Positions 31,906 to 39,958 of a stretch of DNA of 64,000 bases are shown here, in pieces. Below the pieces are notes generated by a model. That model made no database searches. It had not been told where the DNA came from and saw only the letters and a program-made list of their open reading frames with translations. Source of the stretch: Nonomuraea rhodomycinica. Its GTDB lineage: Bacteria; Actinomycetota; Actinomycetes; Streptosporangiales; Streptosporangiaceae. Location of the stretch: contig NZ_JABWGO010000001.1 in NCBI RefSeq assembly GCF_013363995.1, positions 372,001 to 436,000 on the forward strand, given 5' to 3'. The translations under genes were made by a program, and so were the position numbers. The first letter of the stretch is position 1. Every line of letters begins with the position of its first letter.

Positions 31906-33176
31906 CGAGTCCCGAGCAGGTCATCCAGGCCGTGCTGGCCGATCTGCCGAGGCATCGCGGCGTGGTGGTCGACTCGCCGCCCGGCGCGGGCAAGTCCACG
32001 CTGGTCGTGCGGGCGGCGGCGCACATCGCCGCCACCGGCGAGCCCCTGATGATCGTGGCCCAGACCAACGAGCAGGTCGACGACCTGGTGACGCGGATCT
32101 GCGAGCGGCATCCGGACCTGACGGTGGGGCGGCTGTCGGCGGGCGGTTACGTGCCTCCGCTGCGGCTGCTGGAACTGCCCGGGGTCACGGTCGGCACCCG
32201 CGTGCAGGACCTCGGTGACCCGGACATCGTGATCGCGACGGCCGACAAGTGGGCGTGGATCTCGGGCCGTACGTGGCCGTGGGCGATCGTGGACGAGGCG
32301 TACCAGATGCGCTCGGACAAGCTGCTGCGCATCGCGGCGCTGTTCGACCGGGCGCTGTTCGTGGGCGACCCGGGGCAGCTCGACCCGTTCTCGATCGTGG
32401 ACGGCGACCGGTGGTCGGGACTGTCGTGGGACCCGCTCCAGAGCGCCGTGTCGGTGCTGCTGCGGCACAACCCGGACCTGCCCGTCCACCGGCTGCCCGT
32501 GTCGTGGCGGCTGCCCGCGTCGGCCGCGCCGGTGGTGTCGCGGGCGTTCTACCCGTTCACCGGGTTCCGGGCCGGGACGCAGCCGCACGAGCGGCGGCTG
32601 GAGCTGTCCACGGGCGGCATGGGGACCGTCCACGACCGGGCGCTGGAGGAGGCGGCGCGCTCGGGGTGGGCGCTGCTGGAGCTGCCGAACCGGCACACCG
32701 TGCGCACGGACGGCGAGGCCGTGCAGGCGGTGGCGCAGCTGGCCGCGCGGCTGCTCCAGCGGGGCGCGGTCGCCTCCTCGGAGCAGGGCGAGCGTCCGGT
32801 GACGGCCGAGCGGATCGCGGTCGGCGCGGCCCACCGCGACCAGGTGGCGGCGATCAGGAACGCCGGGGTGCCGCCGGAGATCACCGTGGACACCGCCAAC
32901 CGGCTGCAGGGCCGGGAGTACGACGTGACGATCGTGCTGCACCCGCTGTCGGGGCGGCGCGACGCGACGGCGTTCCACCTGGAGTCGGGGCGGCTGTGCG
33001 TGCTGGCGTCGCGGCACCGGCACGCGTGCGTCGTGGTGGCGCGCGCGGGGATCGCGGAGCTGCTGGACGCGCACCCGTCGGCCGAGCCGGTGCAGCTCGG
33101 GGTCCCGGTGAAGTTCCCGGACGGCTGGGAGGCCAACCAGGCGGTCCTGGACCACCTGGCGGCCCACCGCGTCTGA
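31902..33176 (+). CDS. SF1B (Upf1/Dna2-like) helicase
   Basis: A 424-residue superfamily 1B helicase-type ATPase. Motifs in order: Walker A PPGAGKS (26-32), Ia IVAQTNEQVDDLV (51-63), II VDEAYQ (130-135), III FVGDPGQL (153-160), IV-like LPVSWRLP (198-205), V ITVDTANRLQGREYDV (327-342) and VI LCVLASRHRHACVVV (365-379). DEAxQ with LQGRE is the Upf1/Dna2 pattern. It lacks an obvious 1B beta-barrel insert, which may be supplied by the preceding gene. GTG start overlapping the previous stop. Likely works on DNA ends or junctions together with the nuclease. Confidence 0.85.
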   Translation: MTSPEQVIQAVLADLPRHRGVVVDSPPGAGKSTLVVRAAAHIAATGEPLMIVAQTNEQVDDLVTRICERHPDLTVGRLSAGGYVPPLRLLELPGVTVGTRVQDLGDPDIVIATADKWAWISGRTWPWAIVDEAYQMRSDKLLRIAALFDRALFVGDPGQLDPFSIVDGDRWSGLSWDPLQSAVSVLLRHNPDLPVHRLPVSWRLPASAAPVVSRAFYPFTGFRAGTQPHERRLELSTGGMGTVHDRALEEAARSGWALLELPNRHTVRTDGEAVQAVAQLAARLLQRGAVASSEQGERPVTAERIAVGAAHRDQVAAIRNAGVPPEITVDTANRLQGREYDVTIVLHPLSGRRDATAFHLESGRLCVLASRHRHACVVVARAGIAELLDAHPSAEPVQLGVPVKFPDGWEANQAVLDHLAAHRV

Positions 33177-33214
33177 CGCCGTCCCCCCGGGGCGCCCCGT
33201 CCCGGAGGACGGCG
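33177..33214. terminator. GC hairpin between convergent genes
   Basis: CGCCGTCC (33177-33184) pairs with GGACGGCG (33207-33214); more GC-rich inverted repeats follow to 33240. It separates the helicase from the convergent acetyltransferase and likely terminates both. Confidence 0.5.
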
Positions 33215-33258
33215 GGCGCCCGGGGCGGGGCGGCGCCGCCGTGGTCGGCGCGCCGTGG

Positions 33259-34188
33259 TCAGAGGCGGGCGCGCCAGACGTCGATGACCATGACGGTGCG
33301 CATGCCCGCCGACAGGTACAGGTCGAGGGCGGGCGTGGTGTTGTTGGAGTCGACGTGCAGGATCGTGCCCTTGCGGCCGCGCGCGGCGTCGGCGGCGAAG
33401 GCGTGCCTGAGCAGGAACCGGCCCAGGCCCCTGCCCCGGAACTCGGGGTGCACGGCGAGCAGGGCGACGTAGCCGCAGCCCTCGTCGGGCAGGAACTGGT
33501 CGTTGCCGATCACGGTCGCGGCGGGCCGGCCGTCGAGGCGGGCGACGGTGAGCTGGCTCCAGTCGGTGGCGCGGTGCGCCTCTCGGCGCGCGTACCAGGT
33601 GTCGTAGTCGACCTTGGCGAAGCCGAAGTGCTGGGAGAAGGCGGCCTGGTGGAGCATGTGCGCCTCGCGGCGCGCCTGCTCGCTCTCGCCGCCGTGCAGG
33701 GTGACGCCGGGCGGCGCGGCGGGCGGGTCGAGCGGGCCCTCGTGGTCGATGCGCAGCCGGTGGAAGCTGGTGGCGGGCGCCAGCCCGTGGCGCTCGGCCA
33801 GGGCGCGCTTGCCCTCGTCGGCCCGGTGGATGCCGACGTCCACGGTGACGGCGTCGTGGCCGCGCTCCCTGCCCAGTTCGCGGGCCCGGTCGAGCACGGT
33901 GCCCCACAGGGGCCCGGCCACGTCCTCGCGGCCGGGACGGACGGTGACGTCCACCTCGACGAGGTCGCTGCGGCCCTTGGCGCAGGCCCAGGCCCAGGCG
34001 ATCAGGCGGCCGTCGGGGTCGGCGCGCAGCACGCCGTCGCGGTCGAGGTCGAAACCGGGGTCCGCGAGGTCGGCCTTGACGTCGTCCAAGGTCCAGTCGG
34101 CGTGGCCGAGGACCGCCGTGTCGGCCGCCGCGAGGAGCTCGTGGATGGCGGGGGCGTCCTCCGGCCGGGGGCGCCTGATGGAATCCAT
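33259..34188 (-). CDS. Two-domain GNAT acetyltransferase
   Basis: A 309-residue protein with tandem GNAT folds. The C-terminal domain has a clear acetyl-CoA motif, LLAVHPEFRGRGLGRFLLRH, followed by LHVDSNNTTPALDLYLSAGM. The N-terminal domain is degenerate. The layout resembles mycothiol synthase (MshD)-like proteins, but the substrate cannot be fixed. The ATG at 34188 lies 7 bases after a minus-strand CACAAT box, so it is probably leaderless; it diverges from the STAS gene with overlapping promoter space. Confidence 0.82.
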   Translation of the reverse strand: MDSIRRPRPEDAPAIHELLAAADTAVLGHADWTLDDVKADLADPGFDLDRDGVLRADPDGRLIAWAWACAKGRSDLVEVDVTVRPGREDVAGPLWGTVLDRARELGRERGHDAVTVDVGIHRADEGKRALAERHGLAPATSFHRLRIDHEGPLDPPAAPPGVTLHGGESEQARREAHMLHQAAFSQHFGFAKVDYDTWYARREAHRATDWSQLTVARLDGRPAATVIGNDQFLPDEGCGYVALLAVHPEFRGRGLGRFLLRHAFAADAARGRKGTILHVDSNNTTPALDLYLSAGMRTVMVIDVWRARL

Positions 34189-34256
34189 GCCGGCGATTGT
34201 GCCGAAACGGGCAGGACCCTCGCCTCCCATTTTCCCTCCGTCGTTAAGCTGGATGG

Positions 34257-34577
34257 GTGCTGGACAAGAACCCGCTGCGCGTCGAGGTCGCCACACCCGA
34301 CCCGATGACGGTGCGGCTGGCGCTCAGCGGCGACCTAGACTACGGCACCGTGTCCGAACTGGCCGCACTGGCCCTGGATCGCGAGGTCCGCCAGCTTGAT
34401 GTGGACCTGTCGGGATTGTCGTTCATCGACTCCTCCGGGCTGGCGGCGCTCATCCGGCTCCACCACCAGGCCGAGCGGGCCGAGGCCGTGCTGCGGGTGG
34501 TGGCCGTGACGCCATACCTGCGCAACGTGCTGCGGATGACGGCGCTCGACCGGCTCTTCAGCCTCCCGCCCTCCTGA
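34257..34577 (+). CDS. STAS-domain anti-sigma factor antagonist
   Basis: A 106-residue SpoIIAA/RsbV-like protein. The phosphorylation site motif FIDSSGLAAL puts the target at Ser59. Such proteins bind and release anti-sigma kinases depending on phosphorylation. GTG start, with TAAGCT (34245-34250) 6 bases upstream, suggesting a leaderless mRNA. A candidate partner kinase, an RsbW-like HATPase, is coded 2.4 kb away at 36929. Confidence 0.88.
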   Translation: MLDKNPLRVEVATPDPMTVRLALSGDLDYGTVSELAALALDREVRQLDVDLSGLSFIDSSGLAALIRLHHQAERAEAVLRVVAVTPYLRNVLRMTALDRLFSLPPS

Positions 34578-34605
34578 GGGCGGCCGGCTCCCCCGCACGG
34601 CCGGA

Positions 34606-34632
34606 CGCCCGGGAGGAGGCTCCCCCCGGGCG
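34606..34632. terminator. Hairpin between STAS and MFS genes
   Basis: CGCCCGGG (34606-34613) pairs with CCCGGGCG (34625-34632). It lies between the ends of two convergent genes and should terminate both. Confidence 0.65.
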
Positions 34633-34647
34633 ACGGATCCCACGGGG

Positions 34648-36219
34648 TCAGCCGGCGACGGCCTCCGGCTGCGGCTCCTGGGCGGCCGGGCCGCCGCGCA
34701 GCGGGATCTCCTTGACGAACGCCGCCAGCACGGGGACGACGACGGCGAACAGGATCGCCCACCAGAAGACGTTGGAGATGGAGCCGGCCAGCGCCTCGAC
34801 GAGGCCGGTGCGCATGCCCTGGGGCATCTGGGCCAGCGCGGCCGGGTCCATCCGGCCGCCGCCCTTGGCGATCTTCTCGGCGGCCTCCGCCCCGAACGTG
34901 CCGGTCAGCTCGTCGCGGAAGCCGTTGTTGAAGACGGCGCCGAACAGGGAGACGCCGAACGAGCCACCGATCGAGCGGAAGAACGTGGTGGCGCTGCTGG
35001 AGACGCCGAGGTCCTTCTGCTCGACGCTGTTCTGCGCGATGAGCATGGTCGTCTGCATGAGGAAGCCCATGCCGGCGCCGAGCACGGCGATGAAGACGCC
35101 GGTCTGCCAGCTCGGCGTCGCCACGTCCATGGTGGACAGCAGCCACATGCCGAGGGCCATGCCGACGCCGCCGATCAGCGGGTAGACCTTGTACCTGCCG
35201 GTCGCGGTGATGGCCTTGCCGACGAACAGCGAGATCACCATGGCCGCCGCCATCATGGGCAGCATGAGCAGGCCGGAGTTGGTCGCCGTGTCGCCCTGGA
35301 CCATCTGCTGGAACAGCGGCAGGAAGTTGATCGCGCCGAACATCGCGAAGCCGAGCAGGAAGCCGATGGCGGAGATCAGCGTGAAGTTGCGGTTGCGGAA
35401 CAGCTGCAACGGCATGATGGGCTCGACGGCGGCCCGCTCGACCGGGATGAAGATCGCGAGAGTGACCACGGCGACGCCGATGAGGCTGAGGATCTGCCAG
35501 GAGTCCCACGCGTACTCGTTGCCGCCCCAGGTGGTGACGAGGACCATCGCGGTGATGCTGATCGACAGCAGGATCGCGCCGAACCAGTCGATGCGCACCT
35601 TGTTGTGGTGCTTGGGCAGGTGCAGCTTGACCGCCAGCAGGACGAGCGCGATCGCGCCGACGGGCAGGTTCACGTAGAAGGCCCAGCGCCAGTCGAGGTG
35701 ATCGGTGATGAAGCCGCCGACGAGCGGACCGGCGATCATGGCCAGGGACATGGCGCCGGCCATGATGCCCTGGTACTGGCCGCGCTCGCGGGGCGGCACG
35801 AGGTCGCCGATGATGGCCATGACGTTGACCATGAGGCCGCCCGCGCCGAGGCCCTGCAGGGCGCGGAAGCCGATGAGCTCCATCATGCCGCCGTCGGGGC
35901 CGCCGAGGACGGAGGAGCCGGCCATGCCGCACAGGGCCGAGCCGATCATGAAGATGACGATGGACACCAGAAAGATGGTCTTGCGTCCGTAAAGGTCGCC
36001 GATCTTCCCCCAGATGGGAGTGGAGACGGTCGTGCCGAGCACGTACGCTGTGACGACCCATGAGAGATGTTGGAGTCCGCCGAGCTCGCCCACGATCCGG
36101 GGCATCGCCGTACCCACGATCATGTTGTCGAGCATGGCGAGGATCATCGCCAGCATCAGTCCGGGCAGCACCACCATGACCTCTTTGCGGCGCCCGCCCA
36201 CTGTCTCTGCCACCAGCAC
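34648..36219 (-). CDS. MFS efflux transporter, DHA2 (EmrB/QacA) family
   Basis: A 523-residue drug:H+ antiporter with 14 predicted helices. Family motifs include LDNMIVGTAMPRIVGEL (motif D1), GKIGDLYGRKTIF (motif A) and AIIGDLVPPRERGQYQG with GPLVGGFI (motif C). It should export cationic or other hydrophobic compounds. GTG start with a GGGGG tract upstream. It diverges from the TetR gene across a region with two operator palindromes, so it is almost surely repressed by that TetR until ligand binds. Confidence 0.93.
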   Translation of the reverse strand: MLVAETVGGRRKEVMVVLPGLMLAMILAMLDNMIVGTAMPRIVGELGGLQHLSWVVTAYVLGTTVSTPIWGKIGDLYGRKTIFLVSIVIFMIGSALCGMAGSSVLGGPDGGMMELIGFRALQGLGAGGLMVNVMAIIGDLVPPRERGQYQGIMAGAMSLAMIAGPLVGGFITDHLDWRWAFYVNLPVGAIALVLLAVKLHLPKHHNKVRIDWFGAILLSISITAMVLVTTWGGNEYAWDSWQILSLIGVAVVTLAIFIPVERAAVEPIMPLQLFRNRNFTLISAIGFLLGFAMFGAINFLPLFQQMVQGDTATNSGLLMLPMMAAAMVISLFVGKAITATGRYKVYPLIGGVGMALGMWLLSTMDVATPSWQTGVFIAVLGAGMGFLMQTTMLIAQNSVEQKDLGVSSSATTFFRSIGGSFGVSLFGAVFNNGFRDELTGTFGAEAAEKIAKGGGRMDPAALAQMPQGMRTGLVEALAGSISNVFWWAILFAVVVPVLAAFVKEIPLRGGPAAQEPQPEAVAG

Positions 36220-36244
36220 ACCCCCGGCTCAGAAATCTTCCTTA

Positions 36245-36260
36245 CTTGCCGACCGGCAAG
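36245..36260. promoter_or_regulatory. TetR operator O1
   Basis: CTTGCCG-AC-CGGCAAG is a perfect 16-bp palindrome. It lies just downstream of the predicted start of the MFS transcript, where a bound repressor would block elongation. Confidence 0.75.
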
Positions 36261-36268
36261 CTTGCAAT

Positions 36269-36297
36269 AAGGTAGGTACTTACTTGCCGGTCGTCAA
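36269..36297 (-). promoter_or_regulatory. Promoter of the MFS efflux gene
   Basis: On the minus strand TTGACG (36297-36292) and TACCTT (36274-36269) are 17 bp apart. The hexamers and the spacing are the same as in the sugar importer promoter at 23658-23686. The -35 box sits inside operator O2. Confidence 0.65.
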
Positions 36298-36298
36298 G
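36283..36298. promoter_or_regulatory. TetR operator O2
   Basis: CTTGCCG-GT-CGTCAAG is a near-perfect palindrome (one mismatched pair), 38 bp from O1 and preceded, like O1, by TTA. It covers the -35 box of the MFS promoter and lies just before the TetR start. Confidence 0.7.
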
Positions 36299-36313
36299 TC
36301 GAAAAGGTGCACA

Positions 36314-36859
36314 TTGCGGGAAGACACCCGGACGCGTATCCAGGAGATCGCTCTCAGGCTGTTCACGGAGCAGGGCTACGAGGCGACCTCCCTGAGAGAG
36401 ATCGCCGAGGAGCTCGGCGTGACGAAGGCCGCGCTCTACTACCACTTCAAGACCAAGGACGACATCGTCGCCAGCCTCGCCGACCTGCGCGTCGCCGAGA
36501 TCGAGGAGCTGCTGGAGTGGGTCAGGGCGCAGCCGAAGAGCCCCGAGACGCGGCGCGCGGTCGTGCTGCGCTACGCCGAGGCGCTGCGCCGGCCGCGGTA
36601 CATGGAGGTCGCGCGCTTCATGGAGCGCAACCAGACGGCGCTGCGCGACCATCCGAAGATCGTGCGCATGCGCGAGGCGATGCTGGAGCTCGTCAACGAG
36701 ATGAGCGCCCCGGAGGACCCGCTGGCGCTGCGCATCGGCCGCTCCATGGCGCTGTTCGCGCTGCACGCGGGCAAGTGGATGCCGCACGAGGAGTCGGTGT
36801 CGGAGGACGAGGTGATGGAGGCGTCCCTGGAGGTCGCGCTCCGGCTCCTGGAGCCGTAG
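36314..36859 (+). CDS. TetR-family repressor
   Basis: A 181-residue repressor. The helix-turn-helix is TSLREIAEELGVTKAALYYHF, one residue over the limit if unbroken, so note TSLREIAEELG and VTKAALYYHF. The C-terminal ligand domain is helical. The start is a TTG with AAAAGG about 6 bases upstream; no ATG/GTG fits. It diverges from the DHA2 pump, with two palindromes in between, and probably also represses itself. It is 69 bp upstream of an HATPase gene. Confidence 0.88.
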   Translation: MREDTRTRIQEIALRLFTEQGYEATSLREIAEELGVTKAALYYHFKTKDDIVASLADLRVAEIEELLEWVRAQPKSPETRRAVVLRYAEALRRPRYMEVARFMERNQTALRDHPKIVRMREAMLELVNEMSAPEDPLALRIGRSMALFALHAGKWMPHEESVSEDEVMEASLEVALRLLEP

Positions 36860-36928
36860 AGACGATTGGGACGGGCGATCGCGGGCAGGTCTCCGATCAC
36901 GCAACGCATCCATCCGGGGAGGAAAGCA

Positions 36929-37408
36929 GTGGAGGCCACGATCGCGCTCCGATTGCCCAGAGATGCGGCCAGCGTCCCCCTGATCAGGCAGATTCTCGAG
37001 GCCACCCTCAAGACTCTGGGCGTCGTGCCGCAGATCCGTGACGACATCGAGCTCATGCTCAGCGAGGCGTGCTCGAACGTCATCCGGCACGCGGGACCCA
37101 GCGACGAGTACACGGTCAGCGCGGGCGTCCTCGACGACCTGTGCACGATCAAGGTCATCGACACCGGCCGCGGGTTCGACGCCCGCTCGGTGGGCCCCGC
37201 GGCCGACACCGCCGAGCACGGCCGCGGGCTGCAGATCATGCGGGCGCTCGCCGACGACGTCCGCTTCACCAACCGCCGCGAGAACGGCGCCGTGGTGTGC
37301 CTGGAGAAGCGGCTGCGCTTCGCCCCCGAGGCGGCGGCCCGGCCGCTCATGAACGACCGGGCGTTCGCCGCCCACCACACCGCGCGCGGCGCGGACGACG
37401 GGGTCTGA
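36929..37408 (+). CDS. RsbW-like serine kinase/anti-sigma factor (HATPase)
   Basis: A 159-residue GHKL ATPase of the anti-sigma kinase group. The N-box LSEACSNVIRHA and G1 motif VIDTGRGFDAR are present, then HGRGLQIMRAL. Such proteins hold a sigma factor inactive and phosphorylate a STAS antagonist. GTG start with GGGGAGGAAA about 5 bases upstream. The STAS protein at 34257 is the natural candidate partner. No sigma factor gene is in the window. Confidence 0.87.
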   Translation: MEATIALRLPRDAASVPLIRQILEATLKTLGVVPQIRDDIELMLSEACSNVIRHAGPSDEYTVSAGVLDDLCTIKVIDTGRGFDARSVGPAADTAEHGRGLQIMRALADDVRFTNRRENGAVVCLEKRLRFAPEAAARPLMNDRAFAAHHTARGADDGV

Positions 37409-37412
37409 GCGG

Positions 37413-37571
37413 TTACGGGGTCCTGACGGCCGGCACCGACAACGGTCTGGCTGTCAGGCCGGCCATGAGGCCGAGGGTCACGAGGACCACCACCGAGATG
37501 AGCAGGACCGCCAGGAACACGAGGGAGAAGGTGATCGCCAGGGAGGCGATCGCGCCGAGTAGTGCCAACAT
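37413..37571 (-). CDS. Small hydrophobic membrane protein (52 residues)
   Basis: A 52-residue frame starting ATG at 37571 with GGGGAAAG about 11 bases upstream. The first 40 residues are one long hydrophobic region (IASLAITFSLVFLAVLLIS, VVVLVTLGLMAGL), probably one or two membrane helices, and the tail is LTARPLSVPAVRTP. It ends 5 bp from the stop of the convergent HATPase gene. No family recognised; the region otherwise has no gene. Confidence 0.5.
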   Translation of the reverse strand: MLALLGAIASLAITFSLVFLAVLLISVVVLVTLGLMAGLTARPLSVPAVRTP

Positions 37572-37697
37572 TCGGCCAGACTTTCCCCATCACCTGACGG
37601 CTATGCCTCCACCGAGGGATAGATCGGGCTGACTTGCCGGCGAGTGTTCCCTGCGCCTGGTCCCCGCGCGAGCGTGCCCCCCGGCGCCCCCGACCGG

Positions 37698-38648
37698 TCA
37701 GACGGGCGGGGTCTGGCTGGGCAGCTGGTCCAGGCGGCGCAGGATGACGCCCTCGCGCAGCGCCCAGGGGCACACCTCCAGGCGCTCGACCTCGAACAGG
37801 TCCATCGCCGCGTCGGCGACCAGGGCGCCGGCGGCGAGCTGCGCCGCCCGCCCCGGCGACACGCCGGGCAGCGCGGCCCGCGTGGCCGTGTCCATGGTGG
37901 TCAGCTTCCCCGCCCAGTGGGCCACATCCTGGCGCGTCAGCGAGCGCGAGGCGTAGACCCCCTCGCTCGACGGCGCCGCCCCCGCGACCCTGGCGAGCTG
38001 CTTGAACGTCTTGGAGGTGGCCACCGCGCAGGTGGACTCGCCGTGCCGCACCACGTCGCGGACCGTGCGGGCGATCTCGGCGCGCACGTGCCGGCGCAGC
38101 GCCCGCACCTCGTCCGGGGGCGGCGGGTCGGCGGTGAACCAGTCGCGCGTCAGCCGGCCCGCGCCCAGCGGCAGCGACACGGCCACGTCCGGCTCCTCGT
38201 CCACGCCCGCGGCGATCTCCAGCGACCCGCCGCCGATGTCGAAGACCAGCAGCCGCCCGGCCGACCAGCCGAACCAGCGCCGCACGGCCAGGAACGTCAG
38301 CCTGGCCTCGTCGCGGCCGGACAGCACGTCGATGTCGACGCCGCAGCGCTCGTCGATCCGGGCCAGCACCTGCTCGCCGTTGGCCGCCTCCCGCACCGCC
38401 GACGTCGCGAACGCCAGGAAGTCCTCGACGCCCTTGTCCTCGGCCAGCCGCAGGGCCTCCTCGACGAACGCGCCGAGCCGCTCGATGCCCTCGGCGGACA
38501 GCTCGTTGCGCGTGTCCAGGTACTCGGTCAGGCGCAGCTCCTCCTTGTGGGAGTACGCGGGGATGGGCCGGGCGCCCAGATGGGCGTCGACGACGAGTAA
38601 ATGAACGGTGTTCGAGCCGATGTCCAGCACGCCGAGTCGCATGTCCAT
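37698..38648 (-). CDS. Ppx/GppA phosphatase (exopolyphosphatase family)
   Basis: A 316-residue member of the ASKHA-fold exopolyphosphatase/pppGpp phosphatase family. It has the phosphate motifs [13 protein letters not shown] near the start and [12 protein letters not shown] mid-protein, with [13 protein letters not shown] between them. It hydrolyses polyphosphate or pppGpp. Length matches the short actinobacterial Ppx proteins. ATGs at 38648 and 38642 are both possible. It diverges from the MurG-like gene. Confidence 0.9.
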   Translation of the reverse strand: MDMRLGVLDIGSNTVHLLVVDAHLGARPIPAYSHKEELRLTEYLDTRNELSAEGIERLGAFVEEALRLAEDKGVEDFLAFATSAVREAANGEQVLARIDERCGVDIDVLSGRDEARLTFLAVRRWFGWSAGRLLVFDIGGGSLEIAAGVDEEPDVAVSLPLGAGRLTRDWFTADPPPPDEVRALRRHVRAEIARTVRDVVRHGESTCAVATSKTFKQLARVAGAAPSSEGVYASRSLTRQDVAHWAGKLTTMDTATRAALPGVSPGRAAQLAAGALVADAAMDLFEVERLEVCPWALREGVILRRLDQLPSQTPPV

Positions 38649-38758
38649 GACGCTACCGGCCTGCGGCGCGCGCGGCGACGCCACCCCCGCGGGCCCCGAC
38701 CGCCGCCGCGCGGGGGCAGGAGTACGGGTTCCCCCCGTCCCGGCCATACGCTGATCGC

Positions 38759-39892
38759 ATGTCTCGAACCCTGCGACTGCTGATCACCGGCGGCGGCACC
38801 GGAGGTCACACGTATCCGGCTCTGACCACCCTGACGGCCGTGCGACGGCGTCAGGTGCCGCACGACGTGCTCTGGGTGGGCACCGCCAACGGGCTGGAGG
38901 CCAGGATCACGGCCGAGCACGGCATCCCGTTCAAGGCGATCACCACGGGCAAGCTGCGCCGCCGGCCCAACCTGCGCGAGCTCGGCACCAACATCGCCGA
39001 CGTGTTCCGCATCCCGGTGGGCGTCGCCCAGGCGATCGGGCACGCCGCCCGCTTCCTGCCCGACGTGGTGCTGTCGACCGGGGGGTACGTGGCGGTGCCC
39101 ATCGGCGTGGCGGCCAAGCTGATCCGCCGGCCGCTCGTCATGCACGAGCAGACCACGGTGGTGGGGCTGGCCAACCGGATCCTGGCCCGCCTGGCGACCC
39201 GGATCGCGCTGTCGCACGAGTCGTCGCTGCAGTACCTGCCGGCCTCGGTGCGGGACCGGGCCGTGGTGACCGGCAACCCGATCCGGCCGGAGCTGCTGCA
39301 GGGCAACCGGGCCGCCGCCTACGACCTGTTCGGATTGACGTTCGAGGTGCCGCTGATCTACGTGACGGGCGGCGCGCAGGGCAGCAAGCAGATCAACACG
39401 CTGCTCGCGGAGATCCTGCCCCGGCTGCTGCCGCACGCGCAGGTCGTGCACCAGTGCGGTCCGGCCTGGATCGAGCAGATGCGGGCCGTCGCGCTGCCGC
39501 CGGAGCTGGCCGAGCGCTACCACCCGGTGCCGTACGTGGGCTCGGAGCTGGCCGACCTGTTCGCCGCGGCCGACGTGGTGATCGCGCGCAGCGGCGCCGG
39601 CACGGTGTCGGAGCTGACGGCGATCGGCAAGCCGTCGGTGCTGATCCCGCTCATCCCGACGGGCGGCGACGAGCAGCGCAAGAACGCCGGTTACCTCGTG
39701 TCGGCGGGCGCCGCGCGGGCGCTGCTGGAGCCGCACCCGACGGCCGACATGCTGCTGGCCGAGCTGATGCCGCTGCTGGCCGACCCGGAGCTGCGTGCGG
39801 CGATGGCCGAGGCGGCGCGCAAGGCGGGCCGCGTGGACGCGGCGGAGGCGCTGTGCGACGTGCTGCTGGAGACGGCCCACTGGCACGGCTGA
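38759..39892 (+). CDS. MurG-like UDP-GlcNAc glycosyltransferase
   Basis: A 377-residue GT28 glycosyltransferase closely resembling MurG, which adds GlcNAc to lipid I. The N-terminal loop [16 protein letters not shown] and the C-terminal nucleotide-sugar motif [20 protein letters not shown] followed by [14 protein letters not shown] are clear. It lies outside any division-cell-wall cluster, so it is probably a second, paralogous enzyme rather than the essential MurG; the acceptor may be a different lipid-linked sugar. TACGCT (38747-38752) lies 6 bases before the ATG, so the mRNA is probably leaderless. Confidence 0.82.
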   Translation: MSRTLRLLITGGGTGGHTYPALTTLTAVRRRQVPHDVLWVGTANGLEARITAEHGIPFKAITTGKLRRRPNLRELGTNIADVFRIPVGVAQAIGHAARFLPDVVLSTGGYVAVPIGVAAKLIRRPLVMHEQTTVVGLANRILARLATRIALSHESSLQYLPASVRDRAVVTGNPIRPELLQGNRAAAYDLFGLTFEVPLIYVTGGAQGSKQINTLLAEILPRLLPHAQVVHQCGPAWIEQMRAVALPPELAERYHPVPYVGSELADLFAAADVVIARSGAGTVSELTAIGKPSVLIPLIPTGGDEQRKNAGYLVSAGAARALLEPHPTADMLLAELMPLLADPELRAAMAEAARKAGRVDAAEALCDVLLETAHWHG

Positions 39893-39901
39893 GCTCTTCT
39901 C

Positions 39902-39935
39902 GGGTGCCGGGTGCCGGGTGCCGGGGCCGGGTGCC
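39902..39935 (+). repeat. 7-bp tandem repeat GGGTGCC
   Basis: Three perfect copies of GGGTGCC, then GGGGCC and a further GGGTGCC, lie between the MurG-like gene and the convergent membrane gene. Simple-sequence expansion; no function evident. Confidence 0.6.
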
Positions 39936-39958
39936 GGGGCCGAGCGCCGGAGACGGGG

